Notes under the pieces: model-generated
Told to the model about the DNA's origin: nothing
What the model saw: only the letters and a program-made list of their open reading frames with translations
Database searches by the model: none
Shown: in pieces, positions 1-9,073 of the stretch
How the letters are laid out: each line of letters starts with the position of its first letter
How positions within the stretch are numbered: position 1 is the stretch's first letter
DNA from: Pseudomonas alkylphenolica
GTDB taxonomy: Bacteria > Pseudomonadota > Gammaproteobacteria > Pseudomonadales > Pseudomonadaceae
Assembly (NCBI RefSeq): GCF_016009175.1
Contig: NZ_JADUCM010000010.1
Coordinates: 62,001 to 126,000, forward strand
DNA length: 64,000 nt
Reading direction: 5' to 3'
Program-made: the position numbers and the translations under genes

Positions 1-602
1 TGGAACCGGAAGAAACCACCAACTATGAAGTCGGTGCCAAGTGGGACCTGCTCGACAGCCGCCTGGCCGTCACCGCAGCCGTGTTCCGCCTGGAGCGCAC
101 CAACATGAAAACCGCCGATCCGGCCAACCCGGCCAACCTGGTGTTGTCGGGCGAGCAACGCACCGATGGTTTCGAGGCCACGGTCAGCGGCCAGTTGACC
201 GACAAGTGGCAGGTGTACGGTGGCTTTGCCTTCCTCGACGCGGAAATCACCAAGTCCAACAGCAAAACCAACGGTGTACCTAACGAAGGCCAGACGCCAA
301 CGCTGACCCCACGCACCAGCGCCAACCTGTGGCTGGTCCGCTCGCTGACCGAAACCTGGCGCGTGGGCATGGGCGCCAACTACGTAGATGAGCGCTACAC
401 CGCGCTGGACAACGTGGTGGTGATGCCGTCGTACACTACGGTGGATGCGGCGCTGCTCTACAACCAGCCGAAGTGGGACATGGCCTTGCGCCTGCGCAAC
501 GTCTTCGACCGCGACTACTATGCCTCGGCCCACGGTTCGGTTGACCTGATCATGCCAGGTGCCCCGCGTACCCTGGAACTGAGCACCAACTTCCGCTTCT
601 AA
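1..602 (+). CDS. TonB-dependent siderophore receptor, C-terminal part
   Basis: This is the last 200 residues of an outer-membrane TonB-dependent receptor; the start lies left of the window and the reading frame enters at base 3. The fragment shows the alternating aromatic beta-strands of a barrel (for example NYEVGAKWDLL, ATVSGQLTDKWQVYGGFAF), the family signature LRNVFDRDYYAS near the end, and a terminal phenylalanine (STNFRF) as needed for insertion by the Bam complex. The LRNVFDRDYY region fits catecholate or hydroxamate ferric-siderophore receptors. The substrate cannot be judged without the plug domain. The stop codon overlaps the stop of the convergent cytochrome b gene by two bases. 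Confidence 0.9.
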   Translation, partial: EPEETTNYEVGAKWDLLDSRLAVTAAVFRLERTNMKTADPANPANLVLSGEQRTDGFEATVSGQLTDKWQVYGGFAFLDAEITKSNSKTNGVPNEGQTPTLTPRTSANLWLVRSLTETWRVGMGANYVDERYTALDNVVVMPSYTTVDAALLYNQPKWDMALRLRNVFDRDYYASAHGSVDLIMPGAPRTLELSTNFRF

Positions 603-1126
603 CGCCGGCGACGCCTGCCGGTGATCATCGACATCGGCAGGTTTTCTTTCATGCGCAGGCTTTCCAGCAGCGCCGCGGCGATATGCACACAGACCAGCGC
701 CAGCAAGGTGTTGGCCATGTACTCATGGATATCGCGCGGCAGCTGTTCACCCCAGAAGTAGTCAACTTCCTCCATCAAAAAACCGCTCAAGCCCAGGCCG
801 AACATCAGCGTCAGCATCAACACCATCACCAGTGCGCCAATCGGCGAATGGCCCAGGCGGTGGTAGTCCTCGCCGCTGACCAGGGCACGTACATGCCACT
901 TGAGGCGGGTGAGCGTCGGCCAGAAATCCTTCCAGCGTGCCGCCGGGGTGCCGACGAACCCCCACACCAGGCGGACCAGCACGATGGCCACCGCGTAGTA
1001 CCCCAGCCAGCGGTGCGGGCCGTCACCTTCTTCGGTGAAAAAGTAGTCGCCGACAAACGCAATGACCAGCGACCAGTGACAGAGCCGGATGAGGGGGTCC
1101 CAGAGGCGCAGGGTATCGTTGCTCAC
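599..1126 (-). CDS. Cytochrome b561-type membrane protein
   Basis: This 175-residue protein is a four-helix inner-membrane di-haem cytochrome b of the bacterial b561/Ni-hydrogenase cytochrome-b family. It starts RLWDPLIRLCHWSLVIAF, where the His before Trp is the usual first haem ligand, and further histidines lie in the later helices (HRWLGYYA, HVRALVSG, VHIAAALL). The start is GTG (1124-1126), preceded by a GAGGAC ribosome site that sits inside the end of the upstream gene. Only one base separates it from the PepSY gene, so the two are translationally coupled. PepSY/cytochrome b pairs beside TonB receptors suggest electron delivery for ferric-siderophore reduction; that role is inference. 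Confidence 0.85.
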   Translation of the reverse strand: MSNDTLRLWDPLIRLCHWSLVIAFVGDYFFTEEGDGPHRWLGYYAVAIVLVRLVWGFVGTPAARWKDFWPTLTRLKWHVRALVSGEDYHRLGHSPIGALVMVLMLTLMFGLGLSGFLMEEVDYFWGEQLPRDIHEYMANTLLALVCVHIAAALLESLRMKENLPMSMITGRRRRR

Positions 1127-1127
1127 C

Positions 1128-1394
1128 TCAGTCCTCGATCTCTGACTTCACCACTTTGCCATCGACCGGGTTGAAATAGATCTCGACTTTTTTCTTGTCC
1201 TTGTCCCAGCCGTAGATTTCGTAGCAGTTGCCTTCAGTGACCTTGAATTTCTTGATGTTGTAGCCCTGGGCCTTGAGGTTTTCCTGAAACTTGGCTTGAT
1301 CTTGCCACTGTCCTTTGTCGGCAGTGGTGCATTCGGTTTTGGCCAGTGCCAGCGGGCTGGCGACAAGCAGTGCAACAAGCAGAAGGTTACGCAT
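1128..1394 (-). CDS. Small secreted PepSY-domain protein
   Basis: An 88-residue protein with a cleavable signal peptide (MRNLLLVALLVASPLALA, cut before KTECTT) followed by a single PepSY-like module: an amphipathic helix (QAKFQENLKAQGYNIKKF) and beta strands ending in the typical EIYFNPVDGKVVKSEIED. Two cysteines (C22, C57) could form a periplasmic disulfide. The ATG at 1392-1394 follows a GAGGA ribosome site. It is directly followed by the cytochrome b gene, and in Pseudomonas such pairs are usually one transcription unit. The partner and exact role are not evident. Confidence 0.85.
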   Translation of the reverse strand: MRNLLLVALLVASPLALAKTECTTADKGQWQDQAKFQENLKAQGYNIKKFKVTEGNCYEIYGWDKDKKKVEIYFNPVDGKVVKSEIED

Positions 1395-1452
1395 GACGAG
1401 TCCTCGTGATCGGGAATACACGTGGCAGCACAGCCATGAAGCCAGATTGAGC

Positions 1453-2688
1453 TTATGCCAGAGATGGCGACTTCGCGAGTGCGGCATCCACCAGTTCGAT
1501 CCAGTGCCGGACCGGGGTGCGCCCGGCGCTGTCCAGGTGTGCCTGGCAGCCGATGTTGGCGGTGACAATGAGGTCTGGATGGCCGCTTTCCAGGGCGTCC
1601 AGGCGGTTGTCGCGCAGTTGCCGGGCGAGTGTCGGCTGGGTGAGTGAGTAGGTGCCCGCCGAGCCGCAGCACAGGTGGCTGTCGGCGACATTGCTGAGGT
1701 TGAAGCCCAGGCGTTTGAGCACGGCTTCCAGCGCGCCGCCCAGGTGCAGGGCATGCTGCAAGGTGCAGGGGCAGTGGACGGCCAGCAGTTGGTCGGCGTG
1801 ACAGGCCAGCCGCTCAAGGGGCTCGGCACTGATCAGTTGCACCAGGTCTTTGCTGAGTTCGCTGACGCGCCGGGCCTTGGCGGCGTAGTGCGGGTCGTGC
1901 TGCAACAGTTTGCCGTAGTCTGCGACAAAGGCGCCGCAGCCACTGGCGGTCTGCACGATGGCTTCGGCACCGGCTTCAATCGCCGGCCACCAGGAGTCGA
2001 TCAACTGCCGGGCGCGTTCGATGCCGGCCGTTTGCGCGTCCAGGTGATAGTCGATGGCACCGCAGCAACCGGCGGCGCGGGCAGGGATGACGCTGATGCC
2101 GAGGTGGTCCAGTACCCTTGCCGCCGCTGCATTGGTGTTTGGCGACAGGCCTGGCTGCACGCACCCTTCAAGCATCAATACCTGTCGCGTGTGGCGCCGG
2201 GGTGGGCGCGCAGTGTCGACGGGCGTGGGCCTGGGCAGCTTGGCCTTTACCGGGGCCGGTAGCAGGGCGTCGACGCTGCGCCCCACGTACACCAGGCGCT
2301 TGAATGCGTCGGGATGTGCTGCCAGTTGTCGCAAACTGCTGCGCATCAGGCGTTGCAGCGCGGGGCGTGGCACGGCCTGATCCACCACGGCGCGACCGAT
2401 GTCCAGCAGGTTGTGATAATCGACACCCGACGGGCAGGTGGTTTCACAGTTGCGGCACGACAGGCAGCGGTCCAGGTGCAGCTGGGTCTTGGCACTGGCC
2501 GGATGACCTTCCAGCACCTGCTTGATCAGATAGATACGCCCGCGCGGCCCATCGAGTTCATCACCCAGTAGCTGGTAGGTCGGGCAAGTGGCATTGCAGA
2601 ACCCGCAGTGCACGCAGGTGCGCAGGATGTGCTCGGCTTCTTCGGCACGGGCAAGCCGCTTGGCGCTGTCACTGAGGGTGGTTTGCAT
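1453..2688 (-). CDS. glcF: Glycolate oxidase iron-sulfur subunit GlcF
   Basis: The 411-residue protein carries two bacterial 4Fe-4S ferredoxin motifs near the N terminus (CVHCGFCNATCP and CLSCRNCETTCP), then two CCG-type domains (AGCCGAIDYH, LCCGSAGTY) as in GlcF and heterodisulfide reductase-like subunits. It passes electrons from the FAD subunits GlcD and GlcE to the respiratory chain while glycolate is oxidised to glyoxylate. Its length matches the family (about 407). It is the last gene of glcDEF, and its ATG at 2686-2688 lies three bases past the glcE stop. Confidence 0.95.
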   Translation of the reverse strand: MQTTLSDSAKRLARAEEAEHILRTCVHCGFCNATCPTYQLLGDELDGPRGRIYLIKQVLEGHPASAKTQLHLDRCLSCRNCETTCPSGVDYHNLLDIGRAVVDQAVPRPALQRLMRSSLRQLAAHPDAFKRLVYVGRSVDALLPAPVKAKLPRPTPVDTARPPRRHTRQVLMLEGCVQPGLSPNTNAAAARVLDHLGISVIPARAAGCCGAIDYHLDAQTAGIERARQLIDSWWPAIEAGAEAIVQTASGCGAFVADYGKLLQHDPHYAAKARRVSELSKDLVQLISAEPLERLACHADQLLAVHCPCTLQHALHLGGALEAVLKRLGFNLSNVADSHLCCGSAGTYSLTQPTLARQLRDNRLDALESGHPDLIVTANIGCQAHLDSAGRTPVRHWIELVDAALAKSPSLA

Positions 2689-2691
2689 GGT

Positions 2692-3753
2692 TCAGAACTC
2701 CGCGTACATCCGCCCGGGGTTGAAAATGCCTTGCGGGTCGAGCCGCTGCTTGAGTTGCCGGTGGAAGCGCATCAGCGCGGCGGGCAGGGGCTGGAACGGA
2801 CTGTCGGTAAGACCCGGGCTGTAGCAGGTGGCGTGGCCGCCCTGTGCACTGGAGACCTTGCGCAGATGCTCGGGCTCTGCATCGGACTTCAACCAGCGCT
2901 GCGCGCCAGCCCAGTCGAGTAGCTGTTCACCCGGTAGTTCCAGGTAGGCGGTGTTGTTGGGCAGCGACAGGCGCCACAGCGGTCGTGGATCGTGAAAAAA
3001 GTCCAGGCGCTGATGGTTCAGTGCCTGCCACCACTCGGGTGCAAACGGTTCACCGCCGAGGCGCTCGCATGCTCCGCGTACCGAGCCTTCACCGCCTTCG
3101 AGGCGCAAGCGCAGCACCTGCCCGTCATGACAGGCGGCACTGATCGGCAGTGGTTGCTGGCCCCATTGCCCGAGCTTGAGCAGGGCACCGCGCGCATCCA
3201 TCTCCAGGGCGATATGTGCCTGGCAGCGGGGGATGGGCAGCACTTTCAGCGACACTTCGCTGATCAGGCCCAGGCAGCCAAAACTGCCGGCCATCAGGCG
3301 TGACAGGTCATAGCCGGCGACATTCTTCATTACCTCGCCGCCAAAGCGCAGGTGCAGGCCCAGGCCGGTGATGACCCGGGTGCCCAGCACTGCATCGCGG
3401 ACTGCTCCGGCCCAAGGACGTCGCGGGCCGGACAGCCCGGCGGCGAGCAGGCCGCCGAGGGTGGCACCATCGTCACTGTGGGGCGGCTCGCAGGCGAGCA
3501 TTTGCCCGTTGTCCTGCAACACTTGCGACAGGTCGGCAAGGCGTGTGCCGGCGCGTGCGGTGATCACCAGCTCGGTCGGGTCGTAGTTGACGATGCCACA
3601 GTGGCTGCGTGTGTCGATCACCGTTGCGCGCAGCGGCCGGCCCAGCCAGGACTTGCTCGCGCCGCCGCGAATCTGCAACGGTGAACTCATCGCGCGGGCA
3701 TCATTGACCTGCTCCAGCAGCAAGGCGCTTGCATCCTGATCGGTCACGGCCAT
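2692..3753 (-). CDS. glcE: Glycolate oxidase FAD-binding subunit GlcE
   Basis: This 353-residue FAD-binding subunit is a shortened paralogue of GlcD: it has the PCMH-type FAD domain (ITARAGTRLADLSQVL, then GATLGGLLAAGLSGP) and a C-terminal end (LKQRLDPQGIFNPGRMY) shared with the family. The start at 3751-3753 (MAVTDQDASALL) is chosen because its ATG overlaps the glcD stop in a TGATG arrangement and the length then equals E. coli GlcE; longer in-frame readings run through glcD. GlcE is required with GlcD and GlcF for an active complex. Confidence 0.95.
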   Translation of the reverse strand: MAVTDQDASALLLEQVNDARAMSSPLQIRGGASKSWLGRPLRATVIDTRSHCGIVNYDPTELVITARAGTRLADLSQVLQDNGQMLACEPPHSDDGATLGGLLAAGLSGPRRPWAGAVRDAVLGTRVITGLGLHLRFGGEVMKNVAGYDLSRLMAGSFGCLGLISEVSLKVLPIPRCQAHIALEMDARGALLKLGQWGQQPLPISAACHDGQVLRLRLEGGEGSVRGACERLGGEPFAPEWWQALNHQRLDFFHDPRPLWRLSLPNNTAYLELPGEQLLDWAGAQRWLKSDAEPEHLRKVSSAQGGHATCYSPGLTDSPFQPLPAALMRFHRQLKQRLDPQGIFNPGRMYAEF

Positions 3754-5252
3754 CAAAAGCGCTCCAGCTCCGGAAACGGCAGTTGCCCGGCATGTACATG
3801 CAGGGCGCCAAACTCGGCGCAGCGGTGCAAGGTCGGGATGTTCTTGCCGGGATTGAGCAGGCCCTTTGGGTCGAAGGCGGCTTTGACCGCATGGAACAGG
3901 GTCAGCTCGTCGCTGTTGAACTGCGCGCACATCTGGTTGATTTTCTCCCGTCCCACGCCGTGCTCGCCGGTGATGCTGCCGCCGACCTTCACGCACAGCT
4001 CAAGGATTTCACCGCCAAAGGCTTCGGCACGCTCCAGCTCGCCAGGCTGGTTGGCGTCGAAGAGGATCAACGGGTGCATATTGCCGTCGCCGGCATGGAA
4101 CACGTTGGCCACACGCAGGTTGTATTTGCCGGACAGTCCGGCGATGGCATGCAACACACGGGGCAGTTCCCTGCGCGGGATGGTGCCGTCCATGCAGTAG
4201 TAATCGGCCGAAATGCGTCCGACGGCGGGAAAGGCGTTCTTGCGCCCGGCCCAGAAACGCACACGCTCGGCGTCGTCGCGGGCCTGGCGCACTTCGCTGG
4301 CACCGGCCTGCTCCAGCAAGTCCCGCACCCGCTGGCAGTCGTCGTGCACATCGGCTTCAACGCCATCGAGTTCGCAGAGCAAAATGGCCTGGGCCTCGAC
4401 CGGATAACCCGCATGAATAAATTCTTCGGCGGCGCGAATGGCCAGGTTGTCCATCATTTCCAGGCCACCTGGAATGATCCCCGCGCCGATGATGCGGGCG
4501 ACGGCAGCACCGGCTTTTTCCACCGCATCAAAGCTGGCCAACAGCACCTTGGCGACCTGAGGGCGGGGCAGCAGCTTGACCGTGACTTCGGTAATCACTC
4601 CAAGCATGCCCTCGGAGCCGTTGAACAGCGCGAGCAAATCGAAGCCCGGGGCGTCGAGGCTTTCGGCACCGAGGGTCAGGCACTCGCCTTCGACCGTGAG
4701 TACCTCAAGTTTCAGCACGTTATGTACGGTCAGGCCGTACTTCAGGCAGTGCACACCGCCAGCGTTTTCGGCGACGTTACCGCCAATCGAGCAGGCTATC
4801 TGCGACGAAGGATCGGGCGCGTAGTACAGGTTATAGGGCGCTGCGGCCTGGGAGATCGCCAGGTTGCGCACACCGGGCTGCACGCGGGCAGTGCGCGCAA
4901 CCGGGTCGATTTCAAGGATCTTGTTGAACCGCGCCATGACCAGCAGTACACCTTGAGCCAGCGGCAGGGCCCCACCGGACAGGCCTGTGCCGGCGCCGCG
5001 GGCGACCACGGGTACACCACGCTGGTGGCAGATGGAGAGGATCGCCTTGACCTGCTCGAGATGCTGCGGCAACACCACCAGCAGGGGCGTTGTGCGATAG
5101 GCCGACAGGCCATCGCACTCATAGGGCTTGAGGTCTTCGTCGTCGGCGAGAATTTCCAGATCCGGCAGTTCGCTGCGCAGTGTCTGCAGCAGTGCCGGCT
5201 TGTCGACCTGTGGCAATGCCCCGTCAAGATGTTCGTCATGGAGGATGTTCAT
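3753..5252 (-). CDS. glcD: Glycolate oxidase catalytic FAD subunit GlcD
   Basis: The 499-residue protein is the catalytic flavoprotein of glycolate oxidase (glycolate to glyoxylate). The FAD_binding_4 domain is seen in PVVARGAGTGLSGGALP and SIGGNVAENAGG, and the FAD-oxidase C domain ends in the family motif GGSITGEHGVGREK followed by FDPKGLLNPGKN. The start MNILHDEHLDG (5250-5252) gives the usual Pseudomonas length. No glcC regulator lies in the window. The leader contains an inverted repeat at 5282-5302 that could serve as an operator. Confidence 0.95.
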   Translation of the reverse strand: MNILHDEHLDGALPQVDKPALLQTLRSELPDLEILADDEDLKPYECDGLSAYRTTPLLVVLPQHLEQVKAILSICHQRGVPVVARGAGTGLSGGALPLAQGVLLVMARFNKILEIDPVARTARVQPGVRNLAISQAAAPYNLYYAPDPSSQIACSIGGNVAENAGGVHCLKYGLTVHNVLKLEVLTVEGECLTLGAESLDAPGFDLLALFNGSEGMLGVITEVTVKLLPRPQVAKVLLASFDAVEKAGAAVARIIGAGIIPGGLEMMDNLAIRAAEEFIHAGYPVEAQAILLCELDGVEADVHDDCQRVRDLLEQAGASEVRQARDDAERVRFWAGRKNAFPAVGRISADYYCMDGTIPRRELPRVLHAIAGLSGKYNLRVANVFHAGDGNMHPLILFDANQPGELERAEAFGGEILELCVKVGGSITGEHGVGREKINQMCAQFNSDELTLFHAVKAAFDPKGLLNPGKNIPTLHRCAEFGALHVHAGQLPFPELERF

Positions 5253-5281
5253 GGGCGCCCCCGATCCTTCGGTACGGCAAA

Positions 5282-5302
5282 TACCAGCGCGAGTGGCTGG
5301 TA
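5282..5302. promoter_or_regulatory. Inverted repeat upstream of glcD
   Basis: Perfect 7-base arms TACCAGC and GCTGGTA are separated by seven bases and lie 30-50 bases upstream of the glcD start. The placement suits a repressor or activator site for the glycolate operon. It does not fit the FadR-type TNGTNNNACNA consensus expected for GlcC, so the cognate protein is unknown. Confidence 0.35.
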
Positions 5303-5351
5303 CGTTCGACACCGGGTCTTCAGCGAGGGCACACCGGCCTGCGGGCGCTGT

Positions 5352-5576
5352 TCAACGGAAGCGCGGCAGGGGGCGCTCGACCTTCAGCGAGGTCAGGGTT
5401 TTCTTGACCAGTGCTTCATCGGCTTCCACTGCTTTGAGGCGATCGCGGATCTTGCCGGCAACCGGCATGTCGCCCTGGCGATCGATCCAGTTGGCAATTT
5501 CCTTGCAGGCGGTGGTCAGCTCGCTTTGCCGGTGGTCGATGAGCGTCAGCAGCCGGGTGATTTCTTTGTCGGACAT
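5352..5576 (-). CDS. Small conserved hypothetical protein
   Basis: A 74-residue soluble, helical protein (MSDKEITRLLTLIDHRQSEL ... KKTLTSLKVERPLPRFR) of no family I can name. Charged residues alternate with leucines, suggesting a two- or three-helix bundle. The start at 5574-5576 is preferred over an in-frame ATG five codons upstream because a GGAGGA ribosome site lies at the right distance before it. It is upstream of glcD on the same strand with a 99-base gap, so it probably has its own promoter. Confidence 0.7.
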   Translation of the reverse strand: MSDKEITRLLTLIDHRQSELTTACKEIANWIDRQGDMPVAGKIRDRLKAVEADEALVKKTLTSLKVERPLPRFR

Positions 5577-5816
5577 GGGGTAATCCTCCATTGCGCGAAT
5601 TCAGTGTAGCAGCGCCCGCGGAATCTGCAGGCACACTGCGGTTGTGACCCACTGGTCGCTGACGTACTATCCTTGCCAGCAAGCGATACTCCGCAGACTA
5701 ATAATCCATTCCTCAGCGCACACGCTTCCACTCGGGCCCCCGCAGCCTGGGTGCTTAATGCTGGGCGCTGTTATGCACCTGGTGACTGCAATCGATCTGG
5801 AGCAACACCTCCACTC

Positions 5817-6992
5817 ATGAATACTCCTGTGGATACCCGAGCCGGTAGCTGGCTCAGTGTTATCGCCCTGGCGCTCGCCGCGTTCATCTTCAACACCACC
5901 GAGTTTGTGCCGGTGGCCCTGCTCAGTGATATCGGTGCGAGCTTCGACATGTCGACCGCTCAGGTCGGGCTGATGCTGACCATCTATGCCTGGGTGGTTG
6001 CCCTGGCATCGCTGCCGATGATGTTGCTGACGCGCAACGTCGAGCGGCGCAAATTGCTGATCATTGTCTTTGTGCTGTTTATCGGCAGCCACCTGGTGTC
6101 GTGGGTGGCGCAGAGTTTCGCCATGTTGTTGCTGAGCCGGATCGGTATCGCCCTGGCCCATGCGGTGTTCTGGGCGATCACCGCGTCCCTGGCCGTGCGT
6201 GTGGCACCGCCGGGGCAGCAGGCCAAGGCGTTGGGCTTGCTGGCAACCGGTACCACCCTGGCGATGGTGATGGGCATTCCCTTGGGGCGGGTGGTCGGTG
6301 AGGCGCTGGGCTGGCGCGTAACCTTCCTGGCAATTGCCGGCGTGGCACTGGCGACCTTGCTGTGCCTGGTCAAGTCGCTGCCGTTGCTGCCCAGCCAGAA
6401 CTCCGGCTCGTTGCGCAGTGTGCCGGTGCTGTTCAAGCGCCCGGCGCTGGTGACGGTGTATGTGTTGGTGGCGTTGGTGATTGCCGCGCAGTTCACCGCG
6501 TACAGCTACATCGAACCCTTTGCCCTGCATGTCGCACAGGTAGGTGGCGAGCGCACGACGTTGTTGCTGTTGCTGTTCGGTGGTGCCGGCGTGTTTGGCT
6601 CGGTGCTGTTCAGTCGCTACAGCGAACGCTTTCCGAGCGGTTTTCTGATCGCTGCCATTGGCTTGCTGGCCGCGTGTTTGCTGCTGTTGTTGCCCGTGTC
6701 AGGAAGTTTTGCGCTGCTGGGTACCTTGAGCGTGTTCTGGGGCATCGCGATCATGTGTTTCAGCCTGTCGCTGCAGTCGAAAGTATTGATCCTGGCCAAG
6801 GATGCGACGGATGTCGCCATGGCAATGTTCTCTGGCATCTACAACATCGGCATCGGTGCCGGGGCCCTGATCGGCAGTGTGGTCAGCGTGCAGATGGGGC
6901 AGGCCGACATCGGCTATGTCGGCGGATCTTTGGCGTTGCTGGGGCTGTTGCTGTGCGCGGTTACCACCTACCGGTTTGCCCGCCAGGCCTGA
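5817..6992 (+). CDS. sotB: Sugar efflux MFS transporter SotB
   Basis: A 391-residue, 12-helix major facilitator of the DHA1 drug:H+ antiporter type. Its N-terminal stretch ([17 protein letters not shown], then [27 protein letters not shown]) is nearly that of E. coli SotB/YdeA, which exports arabinose and isopropyl-thiogalactoside. The ATG at 5817 is chosen to match the SotB start; the frame is open farther upstream but without family similarity. The gene is convergent with the FAD monooxygenase and stands alone. The physiological substrate in Pseudomonas is uncertain. Confidence 0.88.
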   Translation: MNTPVDTRAGSWLSVIALALAAFIFNTTEFVPVALLSDIGASFDMSTAQVGLMLTIYAWVVALASLPMMLLTRNVERRKLLIIVFVLFIGSHLVSWVAQSFAMLLLSRIGIALAHAVFWAITASLAVRVAPPGQQAKALGLLATGTTLAMVMGIPLGRVVGEALGWRVTFLAIAGVALATLLCLVKSLPLLPSQNSGSLRSVPVLFKRPALVTVYVLVALVIAAQFTAYSYIEPFALHVAQVGGERTTLLLLLFGGAGVFGSVLFSRYSERFPSGFLIAAIGLLAACLLLLLPVSGSFALLGTLSVFWGIAIMCFSLSLQSKVLILAKDATDVAMAMFSGIYNIGIGAGALIGSVVSVQMGQADIGYVGGSLALLGLLLCAVTTYRFARQA

Positions 6993-7002
6993 TGCCGGGA
7001 CG

Positions 7003-8529
7003 CTAGTGGATGGTCATGCCGCGCTCTTCGAAATAGGCGTCGAGTTCGTCCGGCCCGGCATTGTTCCAGACCATGGCAATGTAGGTGTCCGGGCGTATCA
7101 GGTAGACCGCATCGCGTACCAGCCCGGCCTCCTGATAGGCGTCGCTCCACATGAACACATCCACCGGCACGCCGTGGCCGCTGCACCATTGCACCAAGGC
7201 GGCGCTGACCGCACCGTATACCTGTAGCTGCCAGCAGATGCGCGACAGGCCGCTGTAGTTGTCGCGGCCGCTCTCGGCAACCCAGGGTAGCCGGTCGCCG
7301 CCCTGCAGTACGCCGGCATTGCCCGCGCTCAGGGGCATGTAGCGGTAGTTGAGGTTGATCTGCGAGACCGTCCTGAAGAGAAACTCACGGGCTGACCTGA
7401 AGGCCACCAGCCGTGGTATCACCCGTGGTGCCAGGCGGGTGCGCAGCAGGGTGGCCAGGCGGCTGTCGGCGGTGACGAAACTGAACACCTGATCGGTGCT
7501 CGACACCAGCCGATGGGCAAAGGCACTGCGTTCAATTTCGTAAGTGTCCAGCAAGCTGTCCGTGGCCATGCGCTGCAAGACGCTGGCGAGCTTCCAGGCC
7601 AGGTTGATCGCATCACCAATACCGGTATTCATGCCCTGGCCGCCGGCAGGGCTGTGGACATGCGCCGCGTCACCGAGCAAGAAAGCGCGCTGCTGGCGGA
7701 ACTGTGCGGCAACCCGGTGATGTACACGGTAAGTGGAAAACCAGTTGACCTGCTGCACCTGCACCTTGAGGTGGTCGATGGCCCGCCGGCTGACGTCCTC
7801 GAAGCGCAGTTTGTCCGGGTGTTCGGCACGCTCGTCGCGTACGGTGCCGATCAGCCGCGCGCGGCCACCGGCATCCAGCGGGAAGACCGCGAGAAAGTCT
7901 GCTTCGTCCAGGTCGACATGCAGTTCGCCATTGAGCGCAGGCCCCGTGGCGACGACGTCGGCAACATAAAACACCTGCTGGTAGGTGCCGCCGGGGAAGC
8001 CGATACCCAGGGCTTTGCGCACTGTCGAGCGGGCACCGTCGCAGCCGGCCAGGTAGGCTGCTTCGCAGCGATCTTCCAGGCCGCTGGCATGGCGCAGCTG
8101 GGCGCTGATGCCCTGGCTATCCTGGTTGAACCCGAGCAACTCGGTGTCACGCTCTACCTCGACGCCGAAGGTCTTCAGGCGTTCGATCAGCAGCTGTTCG
8201 TGTTCATCCTGGGCAAAGATGTGCAGAAACGGGTAGGGCGTAAAGCCACCGCCGATGTCGCCAAAGGGCAGGCGTGCTGCAGGTTGACCCTTGACCCAGA
8301 GGTTGGCGGCGGGCACCTGGTGGCCGAGCTTGATGACCGCGCCAGTCAGGTCCAGCTGGCGGTACAGCTCCAGGGTCCGCGCCTGCACGGCGAGGGCGCG
8401 AGAAGTAGTGCCGGGGCCCGGGGTGCGGTCGATGATGCGCACCTTCACGCCCAGTTTGCTCAGCCACAGGGCCAGCACCAACCCGGTAGGGCCGGCTCCG
8501 ACAATCAATACCTCGCAGCGGCTCGGCAT
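7003..8529 (-). CDS. FAD-dependent aromatic monooxygenase (phenol hydroxylase type)
   Basis: The 508-residue protein is a class A flavoprotein hydroxylase. It has the Rossmann GxGxxG (VLIVGAGPTGLVLALWLSKL, residues 6-25), the DG motif (LAGCDGARSTVRKALGIGF) and the GD motif (LLGDAAHVHSPAGGQGMNTG), followed by a C-terminal thioredoxin-like domain (DVFMWSDAYQEAGLV ... VYLIRPDTYIAMVW) as in MhpA- and TfdB-like enzymes. These use NAD(P)H and O2 to hydroxylate aromatic rings. No ring-cleavage gene is nearby, so the substrate is unknown. Start MPSRCEVLIVG at 8527-8529. Confidence 0.88.
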   Translation of the reverse strand: MPSRCEVLIVGAGPTGLVLALWLSKLGVKVRIIDRTPGPGTTSRALAVQARTLELYRQLDLTGAVIKLGHQVPAANLWVKGQPAARLPFGDIGGGFTPYPFLHIFAQDEHEQLLIERLKTFGVEVERDTELLGFNQDSQGISAQLRHASGLEDRCEAAYLAGCDGARSTVRKALGIGFPGGTYQQVFYVADVVATGPALNGELHVDLDEADFLAVFPLDAGGRARLIGTVRDERAEHPDKLRFEDVSRRAIDHLKVQVQQVNWFSTYRVHHRVAAQFRQQRAFLLGDAAHVHSPAGGQGMNTGIGDAINLAWKLASVLQRMATDSLLDTYEIERSAFAHRLVSSTDQVFSFVTADSRLATLLRTRLAPRVIPRLVAFRSAREFLFRTVSQINLNYRYMPLSAGNAGVLQGGDRLPWVAESGRDNYSGLSRICWQLQVYGAVSAALVQWCSGHGVPVDVFMWSDAYQEAGLVRDAVYLIRPDTYIAMVWNNAGPDELDAYFEERGMTIH

Positions 8530-8612
8530 TGTGTTTCGCTCCGTGCATCCGCAGTGACACATGTTAAGTGTATGCCTGATACCGGGATTTGCGCGCTGAT
8601 CAGCGCCGTTGA

Positions 8613-8840
8613 TTACTCGGCCTTGGCGCGCACGATACGCCCGCTTTTGATTTCGTCGGCGTAGGCGTGGAGCTTGTCGGAGTCCTTGTACAGACGGTTC
8701 ATCAGGTGCAATACGGCGACCACATCGACACCGTCGATACGTTCGGCCAGCCTGCTGATCTCGCCGGCGGTGCGTTCCAGGTTGGCGGCAACGCTTTTCA
8801 GGTCGCGCTTGAGCTCTGCGGATGATTTTTTTAGGGCCAT
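8613..8840 (-). CDS. Small hypothetical protein
   Basis: A 75-residue lysine- and leucine-rich helical protein (MALKKSSAELKRDLKSVAAN ... IKSGRIVRAKAE), probably a short coiled coil. I do not recognise a family. The ATG at 8838-8840 follows GAGGTG by five bases; a GTG two codons earlier is possible. It is separated from the monooxygenase by 83 bases on the same strand. Confidence 0.65.
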   Translation of the reverse strand: MALKKSSAELKRDLKSVAANLERTAGEISRLAERIDGVDVVAVLHLMNRLYKDSDKLHAYADEIKSGRIVRAKAE

Positions 8841-9073
8841 GGGCACCTCGTGAGGGAGTGGGCAACAGCACGTTGCAGGTCGTAGCCCGTTCAGGCCTGA
8901 AGGTTTTCAGGCCGCTGTGACAATCGATGCAGTGCTGGGCGAAAAGGTGATTTTCACATATCTCTTATAGTTCTATTAAAATTATTATTTATTCTTTTTA
9001 ATTTTATTAGCTTGCGTGCACTCTGCACCTCAAGCACTGCGCGGCAGTGCACCACGAAATGAGGAAGCAGAGT
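8841..9073. other. Intergenic region with AT-rich block and hairpin before mop
   Basis: Between about 8950 and 9010 the sequence drops to mostly A and T, in strong contrast to the surrounding 60+% GC, and could act as an UP element or a site for an MvaT/H-NS-like protein. At 9034-9050 the arms GCACTGC and GCAGTGC enclose three bases and form a hairpin ten bases before the GAGGAAG ribosome site of the molybdopterin-binding gene. Confidence 0.4.

Noticed and set aside
1396..1407. Small hairpin ACGAG-TC-CTCGT covering the ribosome site of the PepSY gene.
   Set aside because: A two-base loop is sterically poor; probably chance.
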